Origin: Malaya genurostris
Taxonomy: Eukaryota; Arthropoda; Insecta; Diptera; Culicidae
Assembly: GCF_030247185.1 (NCBI RefSeq)
Contig: NC_080572.1
Location: forward strand, 85,820,435 to 85,884,434
Reading direction: 5' to 3'
Length of the DNA: 64,000 bases
Below are positions 11,330 to 22,918 of this stretch, piece by piece (the first letter of the stretch is position 1; each line of letters starts with the position of its first letter). The notes beneath the pieces were generated by a model. That model was given only the letters and a program-made list of their open reading frames with translations, was not told the DNA's origin and ran no database searches. The translations under genes were made by a program, and so were the position numbers.

Positions 11330-12101
11330 TTATTGATATATTTTTCGTCACTATTTTGTTGATATTGTTTATAATAAATGCACCGTAAACTTACGATAGT
11401 TATTTTACGTTACGAAACACTTGTGTAGCACGGCGTCGATCCGATGATATTAATTGTTCTTTGTTCTAGGTCTAGATAGCAAATTTTGTCAGAAAGAGAG
11501 GGATACAGTTGCGATCGGATGATTAGCGAATTAAAAGCCTTTTCAATTATTTACCTTAGCCAATTAAAGAAACAGTAGTAGTGAGCAATGTCATTTTTGA
11601 GTGAGCAAATTGCGAAGGAGAGATAGGACAGATCGGTAAAATGACAACAAACAATGAAAATTCCGCATCGCGTTTAGCAGAGATTTTTAGACCGGTCTGA
11701 TCTGTGACCGTGTACTCAAATTTTGTCGACTGCTATAAATTTCAAGAGAAATGATTGATGAGTTCGTTTAATTCCCTAGAATGATCATTCGTGAACTAGT
11801 CGCATTATCTGATGGATGAGAATCTTTTCTCTCCCACAAACGATTTCTCTGTTTGGATGATTGGTGAGATGAAAAGATTTGCTAAACAATCCGTGATAGT
11901 AGAGTCAGAGAATAGACTTTCATTTATGCCATGAAAGCATCTATTTGGTATACTGACTTAGAATTGTTCGATTCATTTTGCAGATTTCGAGAGCATGAAA
12001 GATGCAACTCAAACCTGGGCTGGTTTTTCGTAATGGTTTAAGTTTTGAAATTAATCGATAACTTTGTTATCAATCAATTTTGGGGGGGGAGTGGAAGGTA
12101 G
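11330..12101 (+). other. Non-coding 3' region with polypurine tract
   Basis: About 770 bp between pol and the 3' LTR with no env-like or other open frame of note. Its end, about 12082-12101, is a G-run followed by AGTGGAAGGTAG directly before the LTR, which fits the polypurine tract priming plus-strand DNA. Confidence 0.75.
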
Positions 12102-13240
12102 TGTTACCGTCGAGGCACAGAGCTCATATGGATAAATTAACTTAATTATTGTTATTGGTTAAATGTATATTGATATTAAAAATTGTAAAAAAATATATAT
12201 ATAGTTTAAGCTAGGATAAAATAAAATATAAATGTCACTGTATAGACACACCAATAAATGTTAAAATTCTAGTACGTAATATATCAACATCACACACTAT
12301 ACACTATACACTATATCCTCTACTGACGCTGCTACCAAAAGAGAATATTGTTGTCGCGATAGATAGTACAAGGAAGGAAAGGAGAAGAAAAAAGGAATAG
12401 AGGTAGAGCTACTGGGTCGATAGAAGTCGAAAGGTCTTTCCGTTTTAAGATTTCTACTGAGAAACACGTCTAAGTATAAAAGTAAAAGTAGAGCCTCGAA
12501 ATAGGCAAAGTGAGCAAACCGAATTGCCATAAAAATTGGATTACGGTTCAAAAGCGTCGAATCAGGACCCGTCATATTTGATAGCTCGATAACTCGTCTG
12601 TTAAGGAGCAAACCAAGCGAATATTAAGCCTGTAGGATACCGAGACGACCCGAGAACAACCACGTGTTGGTCGGAGGACCTAGATTGGTCGTGGTTCCAG
12701 TTCACCATGTCAAACTAACCGCCAATCCATGATACTTGGGGCGGTCAAATCTCTACGAGAGTAGGCCTCCCGCCAGTCGTTCGGATCATCGCCCCACCGG
12801 CTGAGAATTGGAACGGAAACCCCCTAGACTGAGAACACTCAACCTGTAAGGCGGAGATAACCTCTCCTTGAACAGCAACACGATCCCCCGGACATCATCA
12901 CTATCAGCGTGAGCACATTCATCAAAAAGCACGACATTTGCTTCCAGATCGGAGTAAGCAGCATCAGTGTCACCTGCCGGCCGGCCAACCTTACACCATA
13001 CACGAATCAGATATGTACACACGAGGTAAAATAAATCTGTCTATTAAAGAAAATCTGTGTTTTTGAACATTTTGATCAGCTGATCCTTGTGAAAGCCGAC
13101 TCTGAGAGCGAGAGCGCTACCCATAGCCTAGCTAGTCGCCGTAAAAGAGGTTATTGTAGAACCCACCCTCATTAGATCTCCGTGGCTGTGACCAGAGATC
13201 GAGGTTTATCACGAGTCATCCCTCCGATGGCAGAGTAACA
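12102..13240 (+). repeat. 3' LTR
   Basis: 1139 bp, same length as the 5' LTR with three substitutions that I can find (about 0.3 percent). It ends TAACA at 13240 and is followed by the GCTG target duplication at 13241-13244. Confidence 0.95.
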
Positions 13241-13244
13241 GCTG

Positions 13245-14055
13245 TTTGCTAAAAGCAATCAATCTGTCTACTTAAAAGCAAAAAAGTATCGCTATATGAC
13301 ATTGTAGTGTACGACGTGACGTAATAACAACTGGACTCCGATGTTTAAAATGTCTTTTTCCTATTGTGTCGTATATCTGGTGACGATAAAAATTGAAAAA
13401 ATGGTATGGCAAAACACTCATACATCTTTTCATCAGTCGCACAAGTCACCATAACTGTTATACTGCTTTTTGCAGGACTCTGTTATACTGCTTTTTGCAT
13501 GACTTTTTTCTCCTCTTCTAGAAATCACTTTATCGATAGCTGGATCAAGACTTCAGACAAATTAAAAAATATAAAAAGTCTTCTGGCGAAAACGCAATTT
13601 TACTTAAAATATAGAAGGTATTTTGGACATTGCGTAATTTTTAATTCAAAAACATGATTGTTTTGCTTTTATTTTCATAATCCTTACTTCAAATAGCTCG
13701 TAATTATTAGCCTACTTCATTAGAACAACAAAACGTGTCGTTTTTAGATGTAATATCTTTTGAAAAATGATAGTGAAAATTCAATCTCTTAATTTTTCGT
13801 CATCCGTAGGTATCAACTGACTGACTTCTTTAAATAAATTATTTTTTTTTGTAAAAATATTCAACAAATGATGTAATATTATTGAAAACCCCTTCCGCAA
13901 TAGGTAATTTAAGGTTGACTTTAGCTCCAAATTGACGCAACATGGGTTACTTAACATCGGTTAAATCCATTAAGTTTGTTAGGTGAGACAAAATATATGA
14001 AGTGGCCAAAATACCTCTGGTACCTTAACTATCGTTAAGACACTTCAGACATCAA
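13245..14055. other. Spacer without recognised features
   Basis: AT-rich sequence. An 83-codon open frame at 13406-13657 has no recognisable domain and contains a short direct repeat (ACTGTTATACTGCTTTTTGCA); I do not call it a gene. Confidence 0.4.
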
Positions 14056-14292
14056 ATCACGCGTTTTTTCATAACGGCCAATAAGCCACCTTTCAACTTC
14101 CACTTTCGAAAGAAATTGCAGGCGAGCTATGAAAAATAGAATATTAAATTTAACACCAGACGAAAGAGGAAACTTTTCTCTGCCGTCTACTATTATGACT
14201 TACTCTCAGCGAGTGCCGAGTCATTCGAAATTACTCTTCAAAGTGAATGTTGATGGATGGCTTATTGGCCGTTATAAAAAAAACGCGTGAAA
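14056..14292. mobile_element. MITE-like inverted repeat
   Basis: Left arm from about 14057 (TCACGCG, T-run, ATAACGGCCAATAAGCCA) is matched in reverse complement by the right arm ending near 14290 (TGGCTTATTGGCCGTTAT, A-run, CGCGTGA). Arms of about 36 bp match well and weaker similarity continues inward. Target duplication not resolved. Confidence 0.55.
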
Positions 14293-14672
14293 TAACTTAG
14301 ATGAACCGTTCTAGCATGAGAGAGGCCATATTCAGATTCATCTGTGTTTCACCGATTCTCAATATGCGGCACACATTTTAAAAATGACACTGATTTTCAC
14401 AGAGTTCTGGAACCGATCACGCTTGCAAAGAGCTGCGAAAGTATTTCTTGCAAAGCGTTTGGAAGTAGCGAGACGCTGTTTTGCTCACCACTTACTGGAG
14501 CACCCTATACTTGACACTGGGCTGGATTTCACCCATTTTTTTTTGTTTCCGCATACTAAATCCCATTAAAAAATTTTAACCTCTTGCGCGAAAATTTCAC
14601 CAAAAGAGCTTAAATTTGGCATAGTTTCTATGGAACCTAGAAGGAACAAGAAAAGTTTGTTGGAGCGAGGAT

Positions 14673-14988
14673 CAGAGATGTCAGGTAAAAATTTCAAATG
14701 TCTGCAGCCAGGGTCTGTAAATCTGAAAAAAAATCTGCAGTCAGCAAGTATGTCTTGCTGGCAGCAATTTCTCTATAAAGTATGACACACAAAACTGACT
14801 TGGCGAGCAAAAAAAAAAAAGGTCGCGGAAATTTTAAAAGTCTGTAAATATAGACGAAAGTCTGCGAGAATTTCAAAAGTATGTAAAAGTCTGCGAGAAT
14901 TTCAAAAGTCTGCACAACAAAAAATGTCTGTAGCACTATACCCCAAATCTGCAGATTTACTGACAAATCTGCAGACCTGGCATCTCTG
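14673..14988. mobile_element. hAT-like MITE, 316 bp, 8-bp duplication
   Basis: Terminal inverted repeats CAGAGATGTCAGGT and ACCTGGCATCTCTG (one mismatch in 14) flanked by perfect 8-bp direct repeats GCGAGGAT at 14665-14672 and 14989-14996. The inside has repeated TCTGCAG/AATTTCAAAAGTCTG motifs and no coding capacity. The CAG...CTG ends and 8-bp duplication fit a hAT-type non-autonomous element. Same family as 35781-36988, 37008-37682 and 37064-37511. Confidence 0.85.
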
Positions 14989-15304
14989 GCGAGGATATAA
15001 TTTCTTTCATTGTTCCCCATACAACCTTGTTCCACCCTTGTCAAACATACACAATGCGATCCTGAAGGGATTTATTATGACATTTTCAGAACAACTTTAC
15101 AAATTTTACGTTTTTTCTTTTCACACAGTTCTATAGTGTTCTGTTTTGCATTTTGCCTTCGGATAGTAATATGATAACAAATTGAACGATTTTCTGCTTG
15201 AAAATGGTTCCACAGTTACTGTAGTAGTCAGAACAGAAAAATAGCACAAGTAATAGTAGCAAGCTGAACCAAAAGGACATCATCCAAAATACTACAGAAT
15301 TAGG

Positions 15305-16083
15305 ATGACATTCCTAAGTGTTCTCAGTTATGCATCTCTGCTAGTGCAGATCTGCTTCGTGACGGTGTCCATCGGTTAGTTATCATCTTAGCTTATATTG
15401 AATGTTCTGCTTTATTTATTTAGAATGTATTTTTTTAGCTGCCGGGCTCTATTATCTAGCAGAATTAGTCGAAGAGTATACGGTCACCGCTAAAAAGACT
15501 ATTACTTGGATGGTAATTGCATCAGTTTTGCTCTATGTGATATTCATTTTTACTGAACAGTTCTCCTGGACAATGTTGCTTTGTGGCATGGGAGCACAAG
15601 CGTTACATGTGGCTATCCTGAAAAACTTCCCTTATGTCAAGTTTTTGTCACTAAGCTTTCTAGGCGCTCTAATACTATTGCTGTTCAATCACTATCTGGC
15701 GTTCATCTACTTCCAACAACATCATCATCCTTTCGTAGAGGTATTTAAAAAGTAAAATAAATATATTTTTTGCATGATTCATTAATGCTTTCAATTTATA
15801 GGTGATGGCATATTTCACACTTTGTTTATGGCTAGTGCCATTTGCACTTTTTGTGTCATTATCTGCTAACGACAATGTCTTACCAACGAGTAGCGAGAAA
15901 ACGCCATTGCTAAGTATGTTTTTGCTAAGCTTAAAATGAAACAGCCTAACACATTTCTCATTCTCAGGTGACAATGATATTGTAACAAATTATTTTTCCA
16001 GTAAAAAGAAGTTGGGACTTCTGTCACTTTTCAATTATGCTAAAGAATCACTCTTACCGGAGCGAAACAAAAAGTCTTTCTAA
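15305..16083 (+). CDS. TEX261: TEX261/Svp26-family membrane protein, 4 exons
   Basis: A small polytopic membrane protein; the yeast relative Svp26 is a COPII cargo adaptor in the early secretory pathway, so an ER-Golgi role is inferred. Exons 15305-15374, 15439-15740, 15802-15913 and 15968-16083 join in phase to 199 residues, the usual family length. Diagnostic blocks are AAGLYYLAELVEEYTV near the first membrane segment, NHYLAF, and the AYFTLCLWLVPFALFVSLSA segment followed by the NVLP motif and a hydrophilic C-terminal tail ending in KKSF. Four to five hydrophobic segments are visible. Introns of 64, 61 and 54 bp all have GT-AG ends. The stop is 170 bp from the stop of the convergent isomerase gene. 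Confidence 0.93.
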
Positions 16084-16252
16084 TATCCTTGTACACCAAG
16101 CTAGCCATGTAGTTAGTCATCCTCATATAGACAAGGGTTGTTCAAGCTTTAGTTTTTGTTATTTATTTATTAAACGAACGTGATGAAATTGAAATGGACT
16201 TATCGGAATAAGGAACAAACATCAGGTAATGATAAATAATGACTATATATGT

Positions 16253-17141
16253 TCAGCCACTTCTTTCGATGACAGATCCATCTGCTAGACCAAAGTACGC
16301 TTTTGTAGCCATCTTAACAAAAAGTCCAGTCTCAACTACACCAGGAATCATTATGATATCCCGGTTTACGATATTCCAATCGAAATCTTTTTCAACAGGA
16401 AAATGCCAATCAAGAATAAAATTTCCATTGTCTGTAACAACCGGACCAGCTTTTGCGACAGCCATGCGAAGCTCTAATTTGCCTCCGTACTTGCTTGAAA
16501 TGTTATCCGCGATAGGAACATAAGCCATCGGAACTACTTCGATTGGAATTCCTTTTTTGTATTGTTCACCCAATTTTGCCGAGTTCTTAGTGTAATCAGC
16601 TATAATGATTAGTTGATTGGCACAGGATGCGACTATTTTTTCCTGAATTAAATATTCAAGCATTAAACATCAAAACGCTGTTGATACTCTTCCATCATGT
16701 TACCTGTAGTAGACAACCACCTCCTCCCTTGATCAAAACCAAATTCGCATCGACTTCATCTGCGCCGTCAATTGCACAGTCGATTTTCGGATTTTGTTCC
16801 AAATCACCCAACACCAATTCATTCGAGATGATTAATTGCCGCGCTTGAAAGCTGGTAGGAATGCAGACCAAATTTAATCTCTTCGTTTTGACCAGTTCGG
16901 CCAAACGCTGAACCGCATATATCACCGTTGATCCACTACCAACACCGACAACTGTGTTATCCTTCACATATTCGTCAACAGCTTTGAAGGCCGCGATCTT
17001 TTTCGACTGCTCAAGACTCATTTCGGCAAGCGGTGACGATGTAAATACACGCTGGAGAAATATTGTTTTTGTGAAAAAACCTTCAGAAATGGTATTCACG
17101 TAACGTGCAAATAATCCGGCGCGAGATAGAAATAAGGACAT
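16253..17141 (-). CDS. RPIA: Ribose-5-phosphate isomerase A, 2 exons
   Basis: Interconverts ribose 5-phosphate and ribulose 5-phosphate in the non-oxidative pentose phosphate pathway. Exon 17141-16704 and exon 16642-16253 join in phase around a 61-bp intron to give 275 residues. Motifs seen: substrate loop VGVGSGSTVIYAV near residue 66, DGADEVD near 124, KGGGG near 136, and E-K-I-V at the start of exon 2, which carries the general-base Glu known in RpiA enzymes. The C-terminal half (GLFVKMATKAYFG) is complete. The first 40 residues before MSLEQSKKIAAF are rich in Arg, Phe and Ser with almost no acidic residues and resemble a mitochondrial targeting leader, or the internal Met (residue 41) may be the main start. 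Confidence 0.95.
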
Positions 17142-18450
17142 GGAATGGCGCCTTTCACTTTGTTGTTACACCAATATCACAGTATCGTACAAAACAACGA
17201 TAACTCGCAGGTTTAACACTGCCTACATGTGCTGTTATGGTATGGGTTTGTTGCGTTTCTTATCTCCAACATAGGAATGATTATTGCTGTTGTCAGACAA
17301 TTAAGATCATTTTCTGTTGTTTATAATTCTAATTATAATTCTTCTTTTCCCGGCTTTAACTTCGACGTAATTCTCAGGAAGTGTTGATTGTGCATTTATC
17401 GGGACCGAGAAATAATCCACCTTTTGTGAGGGGTTAAGTCCGTGACATAGAGTGTTGAACACAACACTTTTCCAACCACAGGAAAAAGATAAAAGACAAT
17501 AGGGGCTGTGATCCATTGGCATGTTTATAGAACCTATTATCTTTCTCCGAACTGGGTCAGCTAATAGGTCGTAAGTCATTCAGCTGTATAAAATAGACAA
17601 GAATAGAGCAACTGGGTTTCTACTTCCATGTCGTGAACGGTGACAATTGCAGTAGTGCTCTTCATCTAGTTTTGCTTTGCTATACATACTCTATCCGTAT
17701 AGAAGCTTTAAGAAGATTACAAAATCATATGCATTCATTACTACTGTAGAAGTTAATTGTATGCGATGAAGTCTCCGGATATCTTTTTTTACTCCGTTTT
17801 TATTTGCTTGTATAATTAGTAAGTGTTAACTGAAACTAAATGAAATCTGTGTGTGTTCTAGAAAGATTATTCAGAAACTAAATAAGCCCTATATTGTCCT
17901 GGCACCAAATCTGGGGAGTAAGACGAGTTGCAAAAATTCCCATCTGAGTTCAAAAATGACTTTATCACCGCTTCTCAGTGCACGATATCTCTTTGATTCC
18001 TTTAAGTTGACAGGTTCATTTTCTATTGGAAGCGATTAGGTTTCGTGAAATAAATACTTTTCTCATTTGCCGTCACTGGAACAGAAAATCCCTCCTTTTC
18101 ATACTGTGTATTATTCAGCTCGTGAGGAACCGATTTTCTCAACTTCTGAATGTTTCTCATGACATGTAGACGATCAGAAATGGCTTGGCGACTAACGTTT
18201 CGTTCAACCCTTGCGATTCGGCATCCTAACTTTTTTGGGTTGACCTGTGCATTTTCTGTCTTTCACACTGAAAGACCACTTTTGAATCGTAGGTATTTGC
18301 AGGTCTTTGGTATGCTAAATGTATTGCAGCAAAAAAAAACTGATCACACAAAATCCTTTCCGTCAGAGCCAAATTAAACTGGGGATAGAAGAATTGAACA
18401 ATAGCCATGATGAGCAGAGCTTAAAATTGTCACGTATTTCCAATGAAACA
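17142..18450. other. Spacer without recognised features
   Basis: Upstream of the RPIA start. AT-rich sequence with scattered short open frames (for example 17307-17579 minus) that lack domains or codon bias. Nothing further supported. Confidence 0.4.
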
Positions 18451-18473
18451 GAATCCAATCAAACTGCCTCATA

Positions 18474-18591
18474 CTCGTTTTTTTTTGCTGTCTCATGCGT
18501 GAATGATCGCATCCAAAATAAACGAAGAGAGACGTTTATTTTGGAATCATTTTCGTCTCTCACAGCAACAAAAAAGAGTATCAATTCGATC
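18474..18591. repeat. Imperfect hairpin with perfect 12-bp core
   Basis: CCAAAATAAACG and CGTTTATTTTGG flank an 8-nt loop near 18510-18545. Weaker complementarity (TTTTTTGCTGT against ACAGCAACAAAAAA) extends it to roughly 50-bp arms. It may be a small foldback element; no duplication found. Confidence 0.5.
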
Positions 18592-19024
18592 AATTCTAAC
18601 CTCTTTCGTTCCCCTATGACCAACATAACGTCTGCAGGGAGAATCAGTCGAATTTCAATTCTCATTATTTCTTCAATATAATCAAAATCTGTTAAGTGTT
18701 TCTATAAAGAGTGTCTAAAATTGATAAATTGAAGTAACATTCCAGAACCACTTTGAAAATCAATACTACTGTAGATACAAAGGCCAACAGGTAAAAATCA
18801 TTGCTTAAAGTTTTATTGCATTTTCGATTCTCGAAGCTTCGGTTGAATATCGATACTGTACAGTATACGATTTTTTCTGAAAACAGAAGATAACGTAAGA
18901 AAACAAAACTTTGAAATTATTATTTCGCTTGTCGTTGACTGGATATGGATATCATTCTCAAAATTTGCAAGCGGCTCTGATAATGGCAATGAACATCTGA
19001 GGTGAATTAATACGATTATTTTCA

Positions 19025-19195
19025 ATAACAGAGGAAATTCAGCAGCTGTAAGCTTTATATGGGCGATTTATAACACAACTAAAATTGAAACAAACGTATC
19101 CCCAACCAGCCGTTCTAGTTTGATATATTCGAACATTTCTACTGTCAAATTTAAAACTGGTATACATTGACGTTCTATTTTTTGTATTTTTTTTG
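19025..19195 (+). repeat. Dispersed repeat family R1, copy 1
   Basis: Block from ATTCAGCAGCTG through AAACAAACGTATCCCC to GTCAAATTTAAAACTGGTATA. Diverged copies of the same block are at 20405-21832 (inverted, interrupted), 22655-22918 and 45935-46110 (inverted). It looks like a non-autonomous palindromic DNA element. The rest of 18592-20400 shows no recognisable gene. Confidence 0.6.
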
Positions 19196-20635
19196 TCGTG
19201 AATACGACTTACTTTACTATAGGGTGCCTTTTCAAAATTTACCCTCTGAGAGAGTGATAAGTTTTTGATCGTGAATATCTTTTGTAGTATCTAACGAATC
19301 AACATAATTTTTGCTACACACCATCGGATATATGATCACAATTTTATGATAAAATTTTCAGTTGTGTGACATAATCTGAAATAATTAAAAATTAAACTTT
19401 TCTGTAATGTTTGGTATAAAGGAGTATCAAAGGGGATAATCCATAAGGAGCGTTTGTCTTGCTCGTATTTTTAAAGCATAGCTCAGTGATCTGTGAAAGG
19501 ATTTATATAAATCTAACTACCAATAGAATCGAAATTTTTCAACTTAAACGTGTATAGAAAAGCATTGAAGTATTTCAATAGTACACTATTGAAAAACCTG
19601 TCTCATTTGGCCCACGTCAACACCAGCCAATCAGAACGCGTTCTGAGGAAGAGAACAAAATATCTGCTGCTGTACAACAAATCGTTCAAGAAAAATGTTC
19701 CGAAAAGTGTTGAATATCGTAGTGAGTTCCTCAATTTGGTCCTTCTGAATGCTAGAAACGAATCCCTACAGCATATTGATAGTTTCTTTCAATAAATTAT
19801 GCAAATCCGAAATGAAATAATCGACATTAAAATTCTGTATGCGGCTATTTTTATAGCCGTTAGGACCGCCCATTATTGAAAAAGCTACAAACGAAATCAG
19901 GTAGAAACAACCCTCTCAACAAAAATCGAATCAGTTTGGATTCTATCGCCACTCCGAGCAGATGTATTTTGTATCGTTTGCAAAACTAGTTTCGCTTTCG
20001 ACAAGAGCGATTACGTCACAGATGCCAGTCATTAGCATTGGTGAAAAAACAACGAAAAGAGGACAACGGTGGAGAGCATCACACAAAATCAGCCGTTCTA
20101 ATGGCTCTAAAAGTTTTCTAAAGAACTATTAGGATTTCTTGCTCGCAAATCGCAGGTAAATATCCTCAGTTTAGTGCAAATCTAGAACTATTTGATTTGA
20201 TTTTTGCACTTTTCGCTGTGTGAAATTCACAGTGATGTTGATCAAGTGAAGCCTTCTTTGTTTTTGCGAAAATTGTGGAAAAGGGGAATGCTTGCATAAT
20301 TCATACAATTGATCAACTAATTGATATTCGTAAGTGTTTAGGAACATGTCAGTTGTTTTCGTATTCACGACATCCAGTTATGTCTCTGACATTACCCACC
20401 CGTTTTTTTTTTGAAGCACTAGTATAACGCTGCTGGGGCTGCTAGTTTTTCTTGTTATAATTTCCAGATTTAAATTTTAAAACTGACATAAATTATGCAT
20501 CTAGAACTGGAACACTCCTGAATACAAAACTAGAACGGCAGCGTATGCCAGTTTTAAATTTGACAGAAAAACTGTTCGAATAAAACTAAAACGGCTTGCT
20601 GGGGATACGTTTGTTTCAGTTATAATTCTATTATA

Positions 20636-21801
20636 AGGAGTGTATCGATAAGTAGTTAGCAACATTCAAACAGTTATTACTCTGAAATTTCTTAATTTTT
20701 TTGCAGCGTGTTTTGCGCAATCGATTGGTTTCGGTACGGTTTATCGTTTCAATGATGATTCGAATTGATCCGGAAACGCGAAAGAAAATTCTGACCACTT
20801 GGTGCTCAGAAAGTGGTGTCACGTACAACGAAATTGCAAAACGGGCGAAAGTGCACCACACCAATGTCAAAAATATTATCGAGAAGTTCGGTAAGACCCT
20901 TTCCATGAAGGATTTGCACCGATCCGGCAGGAAAACGGGTCCCAGCCAGCCCGGCCGGGACTTAAAAGTGGTTGAGTACATCAGGAAAAACCCAACGGTG
21001 TCGACACGGGATTTGGCCAAGCAGTTCAACACCAGCATCGGGATGATTCAACGGATCAAAGTTCGGAACTCCCTGAAAACGTACAAGAAACAGAAGGTGC
21101 CGAAAAAGTCTACGTCAAGGAAGACTATCGAGCGCTGCCCGGACCGCAATATTATACGAAATCGGTATACCAGGACCTGGACGACGCTGACACCACGGTG
21201 GCGATGGAAAAGTTTGGGCAGAAGGTGTTGGTTTGGCAAGCAATTTGTACCTGTGGTTTGCTGTCGTCGATTTTCTTCACGAAGGGCACAATTAACGCCA
21301 AGGTGTACGAGGAAGAATGTTTCAAGAAGAGAATGCCGCCACTGTACAGAAAGCATAAGGCTCCTCCTCTTTTCTGGCCGGATTTGGCTTCAGCTCACTA
21401 CGCCAACTCCGTTCTACAGTGGTTGTCAAAAAATAATGTACAATTCGTGGAAAAGGACATCAACCCACCGAACTGCCCGGATCTTCGGCCAATTGAAAGG
21501 TATTGGGCAATTGTCAAGCGGCACTTTCGGAAGGAAGGTACAGTGTCCCAAAACATGCAGGAGTTAAAAAGAACTGGACAGCTGCCACCAGGAAAGTCAC
21601 TGTGCAAAACTGAACTAAAATGAAGAATGTCAAGTCCAAAGTGCGAGCGTTTCACAGAAACTAGGATTTTCTTCAATATAATCAGTGAAATGCATAAAAA
21701 TGTAATTTTTCTACAATATATCGAAAACTGATGTCAAAATATGTTTTTTTTGCTTTTTTATTCAATAATCAATGTTGCTAACTACTTTTCGATACACTCC
21801 T
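20636..21801 (+). mobile_element. DD37E mariner-type element (defective)
   Basis: 1166 bp, terminal inverted repeats of about 31 bp (AGGAGTGTATCGATAAGTAG at the left; the right end reads the same in reverse with one change), flanked by TA at 20634-20635 and 21802-21803. It carries a degenerate transposase. The insertion interrupts the R1 repeat exactly at a TA that is single in other R1 copies, so the target duplication is confirmed by an empty site in the window. Confidence 0.92.
20752..21623 (+). pseudogene. DD37E mariner transposase, internally deleted
   Basis: The N-terminal two helix-turn-helix modules are intact (about 20752-21115: ETRKKILTTWCSESG... SVSTRDLAKQF-type region through TYKKQKVPKKS). 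The catalytic part resumes in another frame (about 21112-21623) at YVKEDYRALPGPQYYT, preceding AMEKFGQKVLVWQAIC, then FWPDLASAHY and LRPIERYW. From that D to that E there are 37 residues, the DD37E signature. The stretch carrying the first catalytic Asp is missing by an internal deletion near 21115, so the protein cannot be active. The C terminus also ends early. Confidence 0.88.
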
Positions 21802-21832
21802 TAGATCGTCCATATAGAACTTCCAGCTGCTG

Positions 21833-22484
21833 CCCATATTATCAGATCCGAATGGATTCCGAATCAATTCCGAATCGGCGAGAAATTTTCATTCGGAATT
21901 TCATGTGGAAATCATAATGGATTCCGAATCAATTCCAACTCCAGTGCAACAACCGATTCCGAATGAACCGGTTCGCCTACAACCGGTTGATTCGGAAATC
22001 ATTCGGAATTGAGTGAGAAGATGCGGACTGAATTGTCAATTCGTCTTCTTCTTCTTCTTTCCTGATTTTGCACGTTTTCGTGCTGATTTTCAGTTTATTT
22101 TTAAACGAAAACCTTATATAACTGAATATACAAGTTTAAATCTTCATGTTTTTCGGATATACAGAACTAGTAAATAACCAGTTCTTCTTAGAATCCCAAC
22201 ATAAACTATTGAAATTCGCTGGAAATTAACAAAACGGCCTACCTTAGTCAGCATCATCCATTCATCTAGCAGGAGTGTAGTGAAATGGCTTAAGTCGCAT
22301 AAATTTCACACTAACACATTCATAAAATGAGCGAATATTCAATGACATTTAAAATGTCACTGTCAATCAGGTTGATCGAGCAGTCAACTCAGGCGAAAAT
22401 TCTAGCACTGAACCGATCGAGCACTAAAAAATCATGCAGTCGAGTAAGATTTCATTGCTCATTCCGTCATTTCGATAATGTGGG
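21833..22484 (+). mobile_element. 652-bp MITE, 2-bp duplication (copy A)
   Basis: Ends CCCATATTATCAG and CGATAATGTGGG (consensus CCCACATKATC inverted repeat), flanked by TG at 21831-21832 and 22485-22486. The empty R1 copy at 46100 reads GCTGCTGAATTTG without the insert, confirming a 2-bp duplication. The inside has many GATTCCGAAT/ATTCGGAAT palindromes, AACCGGTT motifs, a TTC-repeat run, and no coding capacity. Two more copies of the same length are at 27.7-29.0 kb. Confidence 0.9.
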
Positions 22485-22654
22485 TGAATTTGTTCTTAAG
22501 GTGGATTACTCACATATACTAATCGATAAAGCAGAGTGAGGAAAACCAAAACAAATAAAATATGGTAACCTTCATGCCATCTCCAGTATATGACAGCTAA
22601 CCTCAGGGTCAAATCTAAAACTAGGAGACTGGAGGGCTGCTAACATTGGAACGC

Positions 22655-22918
22655 CCCTTAGAGCAAATTCAGCAGCTGCAAGATTCATATGGGTGGTCTA
22701 TAATGTGAATGAAACTGAAACAAACGTATCCCCAGCAATCCGTTTTAGTTTTATTTATTCGACCAGTTCTAGTGTCAAATTTAAAACTGGTATACATTGC
22801 CGTTCTATTTTTTCTATATTTGAAACACAGATAAAACGCTGCTGGGGCTGCCAGTTTATTTTGTTATAATTTCTAGATTTAAATTTTAAAACTGACATAA
22901 ATTATGCATCTAGAACTA
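22655..22918 (+). repeat. R1 repeat, copy 3
   Basis: Uninterrupted R1 copy: GAGCAAATTCAGCAGCTGCA at the left, core AAACAAACGTATCCCCAGCA, then AAACACAGATAAAACGCTGC and ATTATGCATCTAGAACT at the right. It gives an empty site for the mariner insertion (GTCTATAATG). Confidence 0.7.

Larger units (their letters stand above)
4397..13240 (+). mobile_element. Complete Ty3/gypsy LTR retrotransposon
   Basis: An 8844-bp element with identical-length LTRs (1139 bp each), TGTTA...TAACA termini, and a 4-bp target duplication GCTG at 4393-4396 and 13241-13244. Order: LTR, tRNA-Lys type primer binding site, gag, pol (protease, reverse transcriptase, RNase H, integrase), polypurine tract, LTR. Integrase after RNase H places it in Ty3/gypsy, not copia. 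I count three substitutions between the LTRs, so the insertion is recent. Both reading frames are open and all catalytic motifs are present, so it may be autonomous. There is no env-like reading frame between pol and the 3' LTR. The clade within Ty3/gypsy is not assigned. Confidence 0.95.
20405..22510 (-). repeat. R1 repeat, copy 2, interrupted by two insertions
   Basis: Starts with ACGCTGCTGGGGCTGC and runs through ATTATGCATCTAGAACT and the R1 core (AAAACGGCTTGCTGGGGATACG) to 20635. A DD37E mariner interrupts it at a TA, it resumes at 21804 (CCATATAGAACTTCCAGCTGCTG), a 652-bp MITE interrupts again at 21833, and the end GAATTTGTTCTTAAG continues after 22484. The uninterrupted copy at 46060-46115 shows the original order of these pieces. 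Confidence 0.75.

Noticed and set aside
11330..12101. Possible env gene making the Ty3/gypsy element an errantivirus
   Set aside because: No open frame of adequate length, signal peptide or membrane segment in this interval.
13406..13657. 83-codon frame with a hydrophobic start
   Set aside because: Contains a direct repeat and lacks support as a gene; likely chance.
17307..17579. 90-codon frame upstream of RPIA
   Set aside because: No recognised domain, no splice context, ordinary spacer composition.
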